From assembly GCA_947503575.1 (NCBI GenBank), contig CANNDZ010000002.1, positions 372,001 through 436,000 on the forward strand: DNA of 64,000 nt. Reading direction: 5' to 3'. The translations under genes and the position numbers were made by a program. Below, piece after piece: positions 16,385 through 24,810 of the stretch. This DNA comes from an uncultured Kordiimonas sp. GTDB taxonomy: Bacteria > Pseudomonadota > Alphaproteobacteria > Sphingomonadales > Kordiimonadaceae. The notes below the pieces were generated by a model that did not search any database, was not told where the DNA came from, and saw only the letters and a list, made by a program, of their open reading frames with translations. How positions within the stretch are numbered: the stretch's first letter is position 1; every line of letters begins with the position of its first letter.

Positions 16385-17533
16385 TTTGGCCGGCTTGTCT
16401 TCTTGCGGAGCGTCGCCGTCTGCTTCCTCTTTTTCGAAGGCAACTTTATCGGCATCGGTTTTGGTCTCTACCCTGCCTCGGCTGAGTTCTTCCAACTCCA
16501 CGTTTGGCTTGAAGCGCCGGAAGTTATTCGCGCGTCCGCGCAGTGCGTGTATGGCCTGAATGGGCATATGGTTCTGGTTGAGGACGGTACCATCAATGCC
16601 CATTATGGTGCGGGGGCCGGTCATGCCGGCAACGGCAACATGTCCGTTAACCAGGTCCGCAATGTTCCAGTCATCAATGCGCGGGGTGACCTCGTTAACG
16701 GCCACCAGCCGCACGCCAAATGAAGGCCGCGCATATTGTTCGATATGGCGCATCACGTCGGTATCAAAGTTGGGAAACATCACCGCCATGCGCTTGTAAT
16801 AGCTGGAAACCCGCAGTTCGCTGCCATTCCATATCTGGGTGCCGCGCACACTGTTGACAAAGTCCAACGCATTTTCTCGTAACTGAGCATATACCCTTTC
16901 GCCGTGAAAGGCCTCTTGCCGGAGATTTGGCGTGCCTACGGCCCCCAGATAAAAACCATAGATAACCAGCGGATCGCGCCAATTGCTAACCACATGGTCC
17001 TGAATATCGGCAAGCATGATTTCCTTCCCGTCAAAGGTAAAGGGTTCACTGCTGATGAAAGCGCCAGGTTTTTCCCGGTCGAAGAAGGGTTCCAAGTTCG
17101 TCACAGGATACTCTTCCGCAATTTTAACCAACACAATGGCATTATGCAGATTCAGCCAGTAAGCAAGCTGATGATCACGCGACAAATCAGAAAGCGATAG
17201 CTTGGCTGGCAACGCCAATATGTCGTCGCGGATCGCCCGCAATACCTTTTTGTGGTCTTTCCGGAACAGGTGGAACAGAACACGGTTGCCTTCAAAACGA
17301 CTTGGTTTACGACTGCCCCCATAAATGCGCGTTCCAGAGTCTTTTCGGATCATCCCAGCGCGTTCGTGGGTTGATGGACCCATGTCCAGCACAGAACTGG
17401 ACAGCACATAATCCAGATCAGCATAGTCAATACGGATATCTGAATTGGGGGTGTGGTCGATGGGCAGCATACTATCGGATGCCAAGACGGCGTTAGACAA
17501 CATAATACCGATGAGCAGAACAACAGTTTTCAT
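16382..17533 (-). CDS. Exported DUF547 family protein
   Basis: 383 aa from ATG 17533 (GAGGGGGG upstream; signal peptide MKTVVLLIGIMLSNAVLA). The DUF547 core is recognised by 'AYWLNLHNAIVLVKI...YPV' at about residues 125-150 and the 'FHGERVYAQLRENALDFVN' block. DUF547 proteins are found in bacteria and plants and have no settled function. A charged C-terminal tail (KEEADGDAPQEDKPAK) probably lies outside the fold. An isolated gene. Confidence 0.8.
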   Translation of the reverse strand: MKTVVLLIGIMLSNAVLASDSMLPIDHTPNSDIRIDYADLDYVLSSSVLDMGPSTHERAGMIRKDSGTRIYGGSRKPSRFEGNRVLFHLFRKDHKKVLRAIRDDILALPAKLSLSDLSRDHQLAYWLNLHNAIVLVKIAEEYPVTNLEPFFDREKPGAFISSEPFTFDGKEIMLADIQDHVVSNWRDPLVIYGFYLGAVGTPNLRQEAFHGERVYAQLRENALDFVNSVRGTQIWNGSELRVSSYYKRMAVMFPNFDTDVMRHIEQYARPSFGVRLVAVNEVTPRIDDWNIADLVNGHVAVAGMTGPRTIMGIDGTVLNQNHMPIQAIHALRGRANNFRRFKPNVELEELSRGRVETKTDADKVAFEKEEADGDAPQEDKPAK

Positions 17534-17679
17534 AATAGCGCCCCCCTCATATGCGCTCCTCAAAGCTTCGGAAAACCAAAAGGAATGAGCTTCACCCTAT
17601 GTATTTCACCTGAACACTAGCTGAACATCCACCATGAAACCATACCCTCAAACACACATAGACTTTAACAAATATGCGC

Positions 17680-18207
17680 CTAGTGCTTCTGTGGCTCAGG
17701 TTTTGTCAGTTTGCGGGCGCGGGCCTGCATGGCCTTGCTGCCTTCTTCCATTGCAAACTTTAGCGCCCTACCTGATGCCTGCCGAAAGGCAGCATGATGC
17801 CGGGCCATGTCATCCAGCGCCTGAAGTGCGCCTGTGCGCGCAATGCTGGATGTGTCTTTGTAAAACACCGCTTCCAAGCGCTGAAGCAACGTTTTCTGCT
17901 GGGGTGGTGACAGCTTTAACCCGGGCAGGATTTTGGCAAGCTGCTCCAGCGTTTCCCATTGCCCGCGTCCAAACGCAGCGAGAAGCTGTTTCGCAAACGG
18001 CTGCACCAGAGAAGGGTTTTTGCGAAACACGGTCAGCAAGGCATGGGCTGCATGACTAACAATGGTTTTATTGGGGGAGGACAAGGCATCCACCAGTGTT
18101 TGCACATGGTCCGGGCTGTTGAGCACAATTTTGGCGACAATGGTTGAATTGGCCACCGCCTTGCGCTGGCCTTCCGCCAGCATCGTCATAATCTCGCCGG
18201 GTTGCAT
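17680..18207 (-). CDS. HEAT-like helical repeat protein, unknown function
   Basis: 175 aa, entirely helical by composition. Repeats such as 'TLVDALSSPNKTIVSHAAHALLTV' and 'ALQALDDMARHHAAFRQAS' have the paired-helix look of HEAT/ARM repeats. There is no signal peptide, so it is cytoplasmic. It ends in a basic tail (ARKLTKPEPQKH). It starts 5 bp after the small winged-helix gene, forming a two-gene operon. I do not recognise the family. Confidence 0.7.
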   Translation of the reverse strand: MQPGEIMTMLAEGQRKAVANSTIVAKIVLNSPDHVQTLVDALSSPNKTIVSHAAHALLTVFRKNPSLVQPFAKQLLAAFGRGQWETLEQLAKILPGLKLSPPQQKTLLQRLEAVFYKDTSSIARTGALQALDDMARHHAAFRQASGRALKFAMEEGSKAMQARARKLTKPEPQKH

Positions 18208-18212
18208 GTGTG

Positions 18213-18509
18213 TTACCCTGAAAATATATCCGCAATTGCCTGTTTTGCTTCTTCGCCGCGATCAGTCAGCAAAATTGTGTTGCTGCCGCTGGCGGCCGCC
18301 TTTAGCGCCACAAGGCCCGCTGTCCTGAGCGGCGCCATATATTGAAAAACTACCATATCCGGCAGGTTCATCGCGACAGAAATATCGCCGATGGTTGGTT
18401 CTGTGTGGTCAGCAATAACGATAAACGCAATCACGGCTTCCGCATTGAGGGACGGATAGCGCGTTTTAAAGACATTTGTTGCCTGCTGCAGAATTTCGCG
18501 GTTGCTCAT
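18213..18509 (-). CDS. Small winged-helix (MarR-like) protein
   Basis: 98 aa. 'PTIGDISVAMNLPDMVVFQYMAPLRTAGLVAL' followed by 'ILLTDRGEEAKQ' matches a winged helix-turn-helix with wing and terminal helix, as in MarR-type regulators, but it is shorter than true MarR proteins (about 140 aa). AGGGG lies 8 bases upstream. It is divergent from the LysR gene and cotranscribed with the HEAT-like gene. Targets are unknown. Confidence 0.7.
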   Translation of the reverse strand: MSNREILQQATNVFKTRYPSLNAEAVIAFIVIADHTEPTIGDISVAMNLPDMVVFQYMAPLRTAGLVALKAAASGSNTILLTDRGEEAKQAIADIFSG

Positions 18510-18657
18510 GATTGGGCCCCTGATAGGTGATTAAGCCTAAGCAGGATTGGTAAATATATCGTTGACCATAACCGTTGACCGGAACCGGGACTGAGTGAGA
18601 TAGTGCGCACACACCGAATTGCGGCTTAAATCGAAAACGTTACAGACTGAGAAAACC

Positions 18658-19551
18658 ATGGATTGGGACAGGCTTCGCATATTTCACACGGTTGCTGAAA
18701 GCGGCAGCTTCACGAGCGCGGGTGCGCAACTGAACGTCAGCCAGTCTGCTGTCAGCCGCCAGATCAGAGCGCTGGAAGACAGCCTGAATGTGTCCCTGTT
18801 TACGCGCCATGCGCGCGGGTTGGTGTTAACACAGGAAGGCCAGGAACTTTTTGAAACGGCACGCGACGTTGTCCATAAAATTGACGAAACCGAGCGCCGG
18901 TTGATGGAGTCGCGCCAGCGGCCATCAGGACTGCTGCGGGTCACTACGATGGTCACCTTTGGGGCCGTATGGTTAACCCCGCATCTGGAACAGTTTATTC
19001 TGGAATATCCGGAAATTGACTTGCAGGTTATTCTGGACGACGAAGACCTGGACCTGTCCGCCGGTGAGGCCGACGTGGCCATCCGCCTGCATGAGCCGGA
19101 GCAAGCAGACCTGATACAGCGACCGCTCGCCACCTTTCATGTGCATATGTATGCCAGCCCCGAGTATTTGGCACGCCGGGGTACGCCCATAACCACCGCT
19201 GACCTTGACGCCCATGACCTGATTACTTTTGGCACCAGCACAGCCCCCGTAATTAAGGGCTTAAACTGGCTTCTGGAAGTCGGCAAGGAGACCCATACGC
19301 GCAAGCCCCGGCTTAAGGTAAACAACCTGTATGGCATTATGCATGCCGTGGAAGCCGGCATGGGCATTGCCGTTTTGCCGGACTATCTGGTGCATAACAG
19401 GCAAAAGCTGGTGCGCGTGCTGCCCGACGTGGAAGGCAACAGCTTTAACAGCTATTTCTGTTATCCGCCTGAACTGCGCGGTTCATTGCGGGTTGCGCTG
19501 TTCCGCGACTTTTTGGTGCGGCAGATCAGGGCCGAGAGCAACATCCTGTAA
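18658..19551 (+). CDS. LysR family transcriptional regulator
   Basis: 297 aa from ATG 18658 (MDWDRLRIFHTVAESGSF). The N-terminal helix-turn-helix contains LNVSQSAVSRQIRALEDSL; a periplasmic-binding-like effector domain follows (about 90-290). The local context (trxB, small regulator, PPIase) does not point to a metabolic target. The divergent winged-helix gene, about 150 bp away, is the natural candidate for control. Confidence 0.93.
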   Translation: MDWDRLRIFHTVAESGSFTSAGAQLNVSQSAVSRQIRALEDSLNVSLFTRHARGLVLTQEGQELFETARDVVHKIDETERRLMESRQRPSGLLRVTTMVTFGAVWLTPHLEQFILEYPEIDLQVILDDEDLDLSAGEADVAIRLHEPEQADLIQRPLATFHVHMYASPEYLARRGTPITTADLDAHDLITFGTSTAPVIKGLNWLLEVGKETHTRKPRLKVNNLYGIMHAVEAGMGIAVLPDYLVHNRQKLVRVLPDVEGNSFNSYFCYPPELRGSLRVALFRDFLVRQIRAESNIL

Positions 19552-19567
19552 GTCAGGACGGCTGGTT

Positions 19568-21256
19568 TTACTCCGATGTCGTGGCCCTCAGGACGCTGTC
19601 ACCTTCCTGAAGTTTGTAAGCCACCTCCATGCCGGATACGACACGCCCAAACACGGTGTAACGCCCGTCCAGATGGCGGTTGTGTTCCAGGTTAATGAAA
19701 AACTGGCTACTGCCGGTATCAGGTCCTGCGGTTGCCACGCCCACCGTTCCGGGTTCGTGGCTCATTGTGCCCCATTCTTCGCGGATGGTGCCGTGATTAA
19801 AGTGTTGCATGTCATCAACCTGCCCTGCCTGCGCGACAAACCCGGGGATAACCCGGTGCCAGACCATGCCATCCATCGCGCCTTCGCGGGCGAGTGACAG
19901 GAACGCATGCCCAGTGTAGGGCGCGCCCTCAATTAGTTCGATCACGATATCACCACGTGATGTTTCCAGCGTGATCAGCCTGCCATCCGAGGCGGCGGCC
20001 TCCACGTACGGCACAGTGGGCCGGACGGGCGCGGCCGGGATACTATCGGGGTCAAGCGTCGCCTTTACGATGCGGGCGCGCACAGGGTCGCTTGGGGCAT
20101 CTAGGTATGCTTGTAACCTCGAACGGCCAGCATCGCTGCCCGCCAGCATTGAGACAGCGCGAAATGCCTTGTAAAAACTGCCTGTTGCGAGCCAATCAGC
20201 AGCAGTGTCCAACGCTTTTGGGTCGCCTAACCCTACAAGCCCCTCTAATGCCGTTACGGAAAGCCATGGACGTTCATTTTCGACGGAGTCCCACATGCGT
20301 TCCTGAACAAGGGCATCAGTATCAGAACGGGCGACGAGGGCCGCGAGCGTAAGTTGATGGAATTCAGGTTCGGCATGATCCAGCATTTGCAGCAGGAACG
20401 CACCAGTGATCGGGTCTGACAAGGTGCCCATGCCCTGCATAGCGGAAACGGCGACTCTGCGCTTATCCAATTCATGGGAAGTATGCCAACCAGCAACTAT
20501 TCGCAAAGGCACCACTGCCTCCTCGTTGCCCAGCCGTCCCAGCAGGCGCGCTAGCAAAAACGCCTGCTCGGTTGGCAGATCGGTGAGCATCGCTTTAGCA
20601 AGCTCATCCGGGGGGAGATCCTTCAGCCCCTGCAGTCGGGTCAACAGGTAAGCTGCCTCAAAACCAAGCTTGCCAGGGTTGATAGCCAGATTAAAAACTA
20701 GGTTTATATCGAGACCTGGCAGATCAGCGGGCGTGAGGCCCGCATAGGTGATGGATTGCATCAGGCCATAAATGGCAGCGGCTTTTTCCGTTTCAGGTTT
20801 TTCGCTCCTGAGCACATCCATCACAAGGGCAACATGGTCTGTGCGGGTTTTCTCTGTGGAAGTAAAGGCAAGCGCGGCCAGAGCCTCGCGCCGGACACCG
20901 GGAACGTCACTGGTGCGGGCGATATTGGCAATTTGGGCGTAGGAAGCAGTATCGCGGCAGTTGGCCAACCCCTGCAAGGCGTTGGTCTGCACATCATCGC
21001 TTGACTTCAGATAAGGGCGAATAGCGTCGCAGGCATCTGCACCCAACAGGCCCCAAAGCCGTAAAGCACGATTGTCCCACTCTTCAACCGCTTTTTTGAG
21101 CAAAGCAGGGTCGTTGCGGCGTTCGTCTACCGCCTCCATAAACTCTGACTGCGTGCTTTGCGCATGGGCGGGCAGCGAGTCCGCAGCAAAGATGGAAAAT
21201 GCAACCAATAACGCTGCAAACAGCTGTTTTTTATATATATTCTTCGTGGTTATCAT
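19568..21256 (-). CDS. Exported HEAT-repeat protein fused to a cyclophilin-type peptidyl-prolyl isomerase
   Basis: 562 aa. Signal peptide (about 1-33), then about 390 residues of HEAT-like helical repeats ('VRREALAALAFTS', 'KRRVAVSAMQGMG', 'WLSVTALEGLVGLGDPKALDTA'). A C-terminal cyclophilin domain runs from about 426 to 562. In that domain R468, F473 and Q476 (WHRVIPGFVAQ) keep the catalytic core. The usual Trp and His of 'WLDGKHVVFG' are replaced (HLDGRYTVFG), which in the family lowers cyclosporin binding rather than isomerase activity. It is probably a periplasmic chaperone-like foldase with a large interaction platform. Confidence 0.88.
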   Translation of the reverse strand: MITTKNIYKKQLFAALLVAFSIFAADSLPAHAQSTQSEFMEAVDERRNDPALLKKAVEEWDNRALRLWGLLGADACDAIRPYLKSSDDVQTNALQGLANCRDTASYAQIANIARTSDVPGVRREALAALAFTSTEKTRTDHVALVMDVLRSEKPETEKAAAIYGLMQSITYAGLTPADLPGLDINLVFNLAINPGKLGFEAAYLLTRLQGLKDLPPDELAKAMLTDLPTEQAFLLARLLGRLGNEEAVVPLRIVAGWHTSHELDKRRVAVSAMQGMGTLSDPITGAFLLQMLDHAEPEFHQLTLAALVARSDTDALVQERMWDSVENERPWLSVTALEGLVGLGDPKALDTAADWLATGSFYKAFRAVSMLAGSDAGRSRLQAYLDAPSDPVRARIVKATLDPDSIPAAPVRPTVPYVEAAASDGRLITLETSRGDIVIELIEGAPYTGHAFLSLAREGAMDGMVWHRVIPGFVAQAGQVDDMQHFNHGTIREEWGTMSHEPGTVGVATAGPDTGSSQFFINLEHNRHLDGRYTVFGRVVSGMEVAYKLQEGDSVLRATTSE

Positions 21257-21411
21257 GCATATACCCCCTGCTAAATGGCTCTTGCCATCAAACCCTATCT
21301 CGCACTTTCGTTATACCAGTGCCATATTGATATGCATTTCATGCATGGCTGATGCGACATTATAGTGGGTTTTCCTCATCAGTTGTTCAACTTATATACA
21401 GGCCATCGCAA
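21257..21411. other. Promoter-bearing intergenic segment
   Basis: No gene is visible. It must hold the minus-strand promoter of the HEAT-cyclophilin gene and, if the downstream RNA exists, its plus-strand promoter. TATACA at 21395-21400 is a possible plus-strand -10, without a clear -35. Confidence 0.4.
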
Positions 21412-21598
21412 CCGAGCAAACACAGCTTGCGCGCTCGGAAGCATAAAGTTTTGACGGTTTTCCGTCATAATGGCTGGCCCTGGTAACTCTCCCCCCTCCC
21501 CCACTTCACCAGGGCCGGCCAATTAGTTTTCCGGGATGTAGTCCGGAAACATAGTCCCCCTAAGATGTCTGGCCCCACTTTTGTGGGGCCTTTTTTTT
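21412..21598 (+). ncRNA. Candidate structured non-coding RNA or mRNA leader
   Basis: Five consecutive hairpins occur with no coding frame. (1) CCGAGC/GCTCGG, 21412-21438. (2) TGACGG-tttt-CCGTCA, 21452-21467. (3) A 14-bp helix TGGCTGGCCCTGGT/ACCAGGGCCGGCCA (21471-21484 with 21508-21521, one G-U), whose 23-nt loop is almost only C and T (CTCTCCCCCCTCCCCC). (4) TTTCCGG/CCGGAAA, 21528-21549. (5) A textbook terminator. The terminator works only on the plus strand, and no plus-strand gene lies between 19551 and here, so a transcript must start upstream without a coding sequence. C-rich single-stranded loops that can pair with Shine-Dalgarno sequences are common in alphaproteobacterial sRNAs. It could also be an attenuating leader of the gene at 21691. 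Confidence 0.6.
21571..21598 (+). terminator. Terminator of the candidate RNA
   Basis: GGCCCCAC-tttt-GTGGGGCC followed by eight T. Perfect 8-bp GC-rich stem. It lies 93 bp upstream of the DUF885 start and is not at the end of any gene on this strand. Confidence 0.9.
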
Positions 21599-21690
21599 AT
21601 GCTCTATCTTCCGTTTAGGGTGGCTTGACTTGCACTTTCTTCTGGGCAACGGTTCGCACTGTCTTGATCCATAAATTACGAGAGTTCTTC

Positions 21691-23586
21691 ATGATCCATA
21701 ACCGTTTGTCGTCACCTGCCCTGCGTCGGCTGGCTATTGTCCTTGCTGCCTCCACCGCACTTGTCGCCTGCGAACCCGCCAACAACAGCGCACAAAACAA
21801 TGCTGCACCTGCCATCACGTCAGAGGAAATAGCGGCTGAAAGTGCGCGGCTGAACGAATGGTTTGAAACACAGTTTGAAGTGGAACTTGGCTTTAGCCCG
21901 ATCCAGCAAACATTTTTGGGCCGCAAAACCAACAACGACAAGATCGATGATTTCTCCGTTGAGGCACAAATGGCGCAGCTTAACTGGAAGCGCCAAAGCG
22001 TTGCGGAAATGAAAGCCAACTTTGATTATGAAAAGCTGAGCCAGGATGCGAAAATTTCCTATGATCTGTGGGCTTATCAACTAGCAGCATCAGAGGCCGC
22101 CAATACTTACCGCACGAACGGGTACACGTTTGAACAAATGTCGGCTGTGCATGCATTTTTCCCACAGCTTTTGATCGCGTTCCATCAGGTTGAGACCGCA
22201 GCAGACATGGGCGCCTATGTCGCCCGCATTAAAGCGACCGAAGGCGCGCTGGATCAACTTATTGCGCTGTCAAAAGAAAGCGCGGCGCTTGGTGTACGGC
22301 CCCCAAAATTTGCTTTCGAAAGCGTGATAGACAGCGCGCGCCAAATCATCACAGGGGCACCCTTTACGGACGGCGATGACAGTTCCATCTGGGCCGATGC
22401 GCAAAAAAAGATCGCATCACTGCTGGAGGCAGGCACCATTGACCAGGCGAAAGCAGACGCGTTAACCGCGGCAGCGCGCAGTGCGCTTACGTCCAACTGG
22501 CAACCTGCCTATGAGCGCCTGATTGCGTGGCAAGAAGAAGATATCACCAACGCCAGCGAACAAGCCCAAGGTGTTAGCACATTGCCAAACGGCGAAGCCT
22601 ATTACAACGAGCGGTTGGCCAACCAAACCACAACATCGTTGACGGCAGATGAAATCCATCAAATTGGTCTTGATGAAGTCGCCCGCATCCGCAGCGAAAT
22701 GGAAGCCATCAAAAACAGCGTCGGTTTCGACGGTGACCTAAAGGCGTTTTTTGTAATGCTGCGCGACAGCAAGGATGATCGCACGCATTACTATCCCAAC
22801 ACCGATGAAGGCCGGCAGGGTTATATTGATGATGCCACCGCCGCGATTGATAACATTAAAGCCAAATTGCCCGACTATTTTGGTATCCTGCCAAAAGCGG
22901 ACCTCGAAGTGCGCCGCGTGGAACCTTTCCGCGAACAACCAGGGGCCGCGCAGCATTATTTCCCGGGCACGCCGGATGGCAGCCGCCCAGGCATTTATTA
23001 TGCGCATCTGTCAGACATGACGGCGATGCCAAAGGGCGAACTGGAAGTAATCGCCTACCACGAAGGCCTGCCGGGCCACCATATGCAGATCGCGATCCAG
23101 CAGGAACTGGAAAGCGTGCCCACTTTCCGCACACAAGCCAACTTCAACGCTTATGCTGAAGGATGGGGGCTGTATTCAGAGGTTCTGGCAAAAGAAATGG
23201 ATGGCACCTACACAGACCCCTATTCAGACTTTGGTCGCTTGGGGTCTGAAATGTGGCGCGCGATCCGTTTGGTGCTGGACACCGGTTTGCATTCCAAAGG
23301 CTGGACCGAAGAACAAGCGGTTCAGTTTTTCCTGGATAATTCAGCCATTACCGAAGCACAGGCACGGTCAGAAGTGCGGCGCTATTTGGTGCTGCCTGGC
23401 CAGGCCACCGGCTACAAAATTGGTATGCTGAAAATTCAGGAACTCAGAAAAAAGGCCGAGGATGCGCTGGGCGACAAGTTCGACATTCGCGGCTTCCATG
23501 ATACGGTACTGGGCGGCGGTGCGGTGCCGATGAACGTGCTGGAACGCATGGTTGATCAGTGGATCAGCCGTGTCCAGGCTGCCTAA
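21691..23586 (+). CDS. DUF885 family lipoprotein (putative metallopeptidase-like)
   Basis: 631 aa. A lipoprotein signal peptide with lipobox LVAC (MIHNRLSSPALRRLAIVLAA...ALVAC-EP), followed by a low-complexity Asn/Ala linker. The DUF885 hallmark 'YHEGLPGHHMQIA' resembles an HExxxH metal site and is followed by 'NAYAEGWGLYSE', which supplies a likely Glu ligand. Many members are annotated as putative peptidases, but activity is rarely shown. Its start at 21691 is preferred for the lipoprotein signal. A gene for an M23-type protein follows 31 bp later. Confidence 0.88.
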   Translation: MIHNRLSSPALRRLAIVLAASTALVACEPANNSAQNNAAPAITSEEIAAESARLNEWFETQFEVELGFSPIQQTFLGRKTNNDKIDDFSVEAQMAQLNWKRQSVAEMKANFDYEKLSQDAKISYDLWAYQLAASEAANTYRTNGYTFEQMSAVHAFFPQLLIAFHQVETAADMGAYVARIKATEGALDQLIALSKESAALGVRPPKFAFESVIDSARQIITGAPFTDGDDSSIWADAQKKIASLLEAGTIDQAKADALTAAARSALTSNWQPAYERLIAWQEEDITNASEQAQGVSTLPNGEAYYNERLANQTTTSLTADEIHQIGLDEVARIRSEMEAIKNSVGFDGDLKAFFVMLRDSKDDRTHYYPNTDEGRQGYIDDATAAIDNIKAKLPDYFGILPKADLEVRRVEPFREQPGAAQHYFPGTPDGSRPGIYYAHLSDMTAMPKGELEVIAYHEGLPGHHMQIAIQQELESVPTFRTQANFNAYAEGWGLYSEVLAKEMDGTYTDPYSDFGRLGSEMWRAIRLVLDTGLHSKGWTEEQAVQFFLDNSAITEAQARSEVRRYLVLPGQATGYKIGMLKIQELRKKAEDALGDKFDIRGFHDTVLGGGAVPMNVLERMVDQWISRVQAA

Positions 23587-23617
23587 CTATGATGTTTCCT
23601 ACTGTGGTATAAAGGCG

Positions 23618-24727
23618 ATGATCCGAGGTCTGATAATTGCGTGTCTGTTATGGCTTTCAGATGTTTCTGCCAGTGCAGCACTGGCAGAAACTGACCCTGT
23701 TAGTCTTGCGCGCATTCTGCCGCAAACAGTCTATGCGGAGGAGAAACAAGGTCGAACGAGGCTGAATTTCGACTTTGAACTCCATAATACAGGCAAAGAA
23801 GACGCTGTTCTCACCTACATTGAATTGCGCGCGTTTGATCAAGGCGGAAACATCATCAGCCGTCAGCAGTTGGGCGGGAACGGGTCACCCGGACCTATTG
23901 AGATGCTTGCGGATAAAACAATTCCGGCGGGCGGTTCACTGTATGTATTCAATCCGTTTCCAGACCTGCCGGTCACTAGCGGCGTTACGGCGATAAAACT
24001 CCGTATTTTCCATACGCTGGGCTCGATAGAGACACAGATACCGGTTTCGCATTCAGATGCACCGTCGCTAACACAGCCTCCCTTGACCGAACGCGCCTAT
24101 ATTTTTTCCGGCAGCGACATCCTTTCGCATCACAGGCGCGTTTCGCTCAACAGTGATGCCGCCAAGTCATTTGGCATGGACAAGGTTACACAACGTTTTG
24201 CCATCGATTTGACTGTTCTTGATCCGGTGACTGGCGATATTGGAACGGAACCATACGAAAAACTCGAGAACTGGCCCGGATTTGGGCAAAAAATTGTCTC
24301 GCCGGTGCGGGGCACCATCATGGAAATGCGTGCAACCATGCCTGACAACACCATGAGCGCATCTGGCCAACGGGTTTTCCCGGATAGTTTTGACAGTTAC
24401 GGCGAAACCGCCGGGCTCGGAAACTATGTAATCATCAAAATTGACGACGATCACTTTCTCATGATGGCTCACTTCCGGCAGGGCACCCTGACCGCAGCGG
24501 TTGGCGATCAAATCGAGCCAGGCCAGTATTTGGGCGAGCTTGGATTGTCTGGGGACACCGCGTACCCCCATCTTCACATACAAATGCAGGACGGGGCCGA
24601 CACATTGCAATCTCAGCCCATTCCCATAAGGTTTGATTGCGCAAACATTGGCACGAAAACATCAAACGCTGATCGGGAAGATGTTTCGCCCCATACTGGC
24701 CAAATGATCGCACCCTGCAACAATTAG
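23618..24727 (+). CDS. Exported M23 family peptidase-like protein
   Basis: 369 aa from ATG 23618 (AAAGG just upstream). Signal peptide (MIRGLIIACLLWLSDVSASAALA). An N-terminal beta domain (about 30-150) precedes an M23/LytM-type domain. That domain has 'SHHRRVSL', 'QRFAIDL', 'GNYVIIKIDDDHFLMMAHFRQGT' and the C-terminal metal motif 'YPHLHIQ'. LytM enzymes cut peptidoglycan cross-bridges, and related outer proteins act as activators. The metal ligands look complete. It may be co-transcribed with the DUF885 lipoprotein, both acting in the envelope. Confidence 0.82.
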   Translation: MIRGLIIACLLWLSDVSASAALAETDPVSLARILPQTVYAEEKQGRTRLNFDFELHNTGKEDAVLTYIELRAFDQGGNIISRQQLGGNGSPGPIEMLADKTIPAGGSLYVFNPFPDLPVTSGVTAIKLRIFHTLGSIETQIPVSHSDAPSLTQPPLTERAYIFSGSDILSHHRRVSLNSDAAKSFGMDKVTQRFAIDLTVLDPVTGDIGTEPYEKLENWPGFGQKIVSPVRGTIMEMRATMPDNTMSASGQRVFPDSFDSYGETAGLGNYVIIKIDDDHFLMMAHFRQGTLTAAVGDQIEPGQYLGELGLSGDTAYPHLHIQMQDGADTLQSQPIPIRFDCANIGTKTSNADREDVSPHTGQMIAPCNN

Positions 24728-24747
24728 GGTGGTCTGGCGGCCCCTTG

Positions 24748-24810
24748 ACAAATCTGTCAGCGCCTTACTTCCTATGAAACAGTTATTTCAGTTCAATAGG
24801 ACAGATTTGT
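24748..24810. promoter_or_regulatory. Pair of inverted operator-like repeats at the hydrolase promoter
   Basis: ACAAATCTGT (24748-24757) overlaps a consensus -35 TTGACA (24745-24750). Its exact reverse complement ACAGATTTGT recurs at 24801-24810, overlapping the GTG start codon. The first copy extends to TGACA-aatc-TGTCA. One site on the promoter and one on the start would suit a repressor that loops or blocks initiation. Confidence 0.45.

Noticed and set aside
21531-21560. Resemblance of CCGGGATGTAG to part of bacterial SRP (4.5S) RNA
   Set aside because: The conserved SRP apical hairpin (GGTCAGG...GGAAGGAAGCAGCC) is missing; the similarity is about ten bases.
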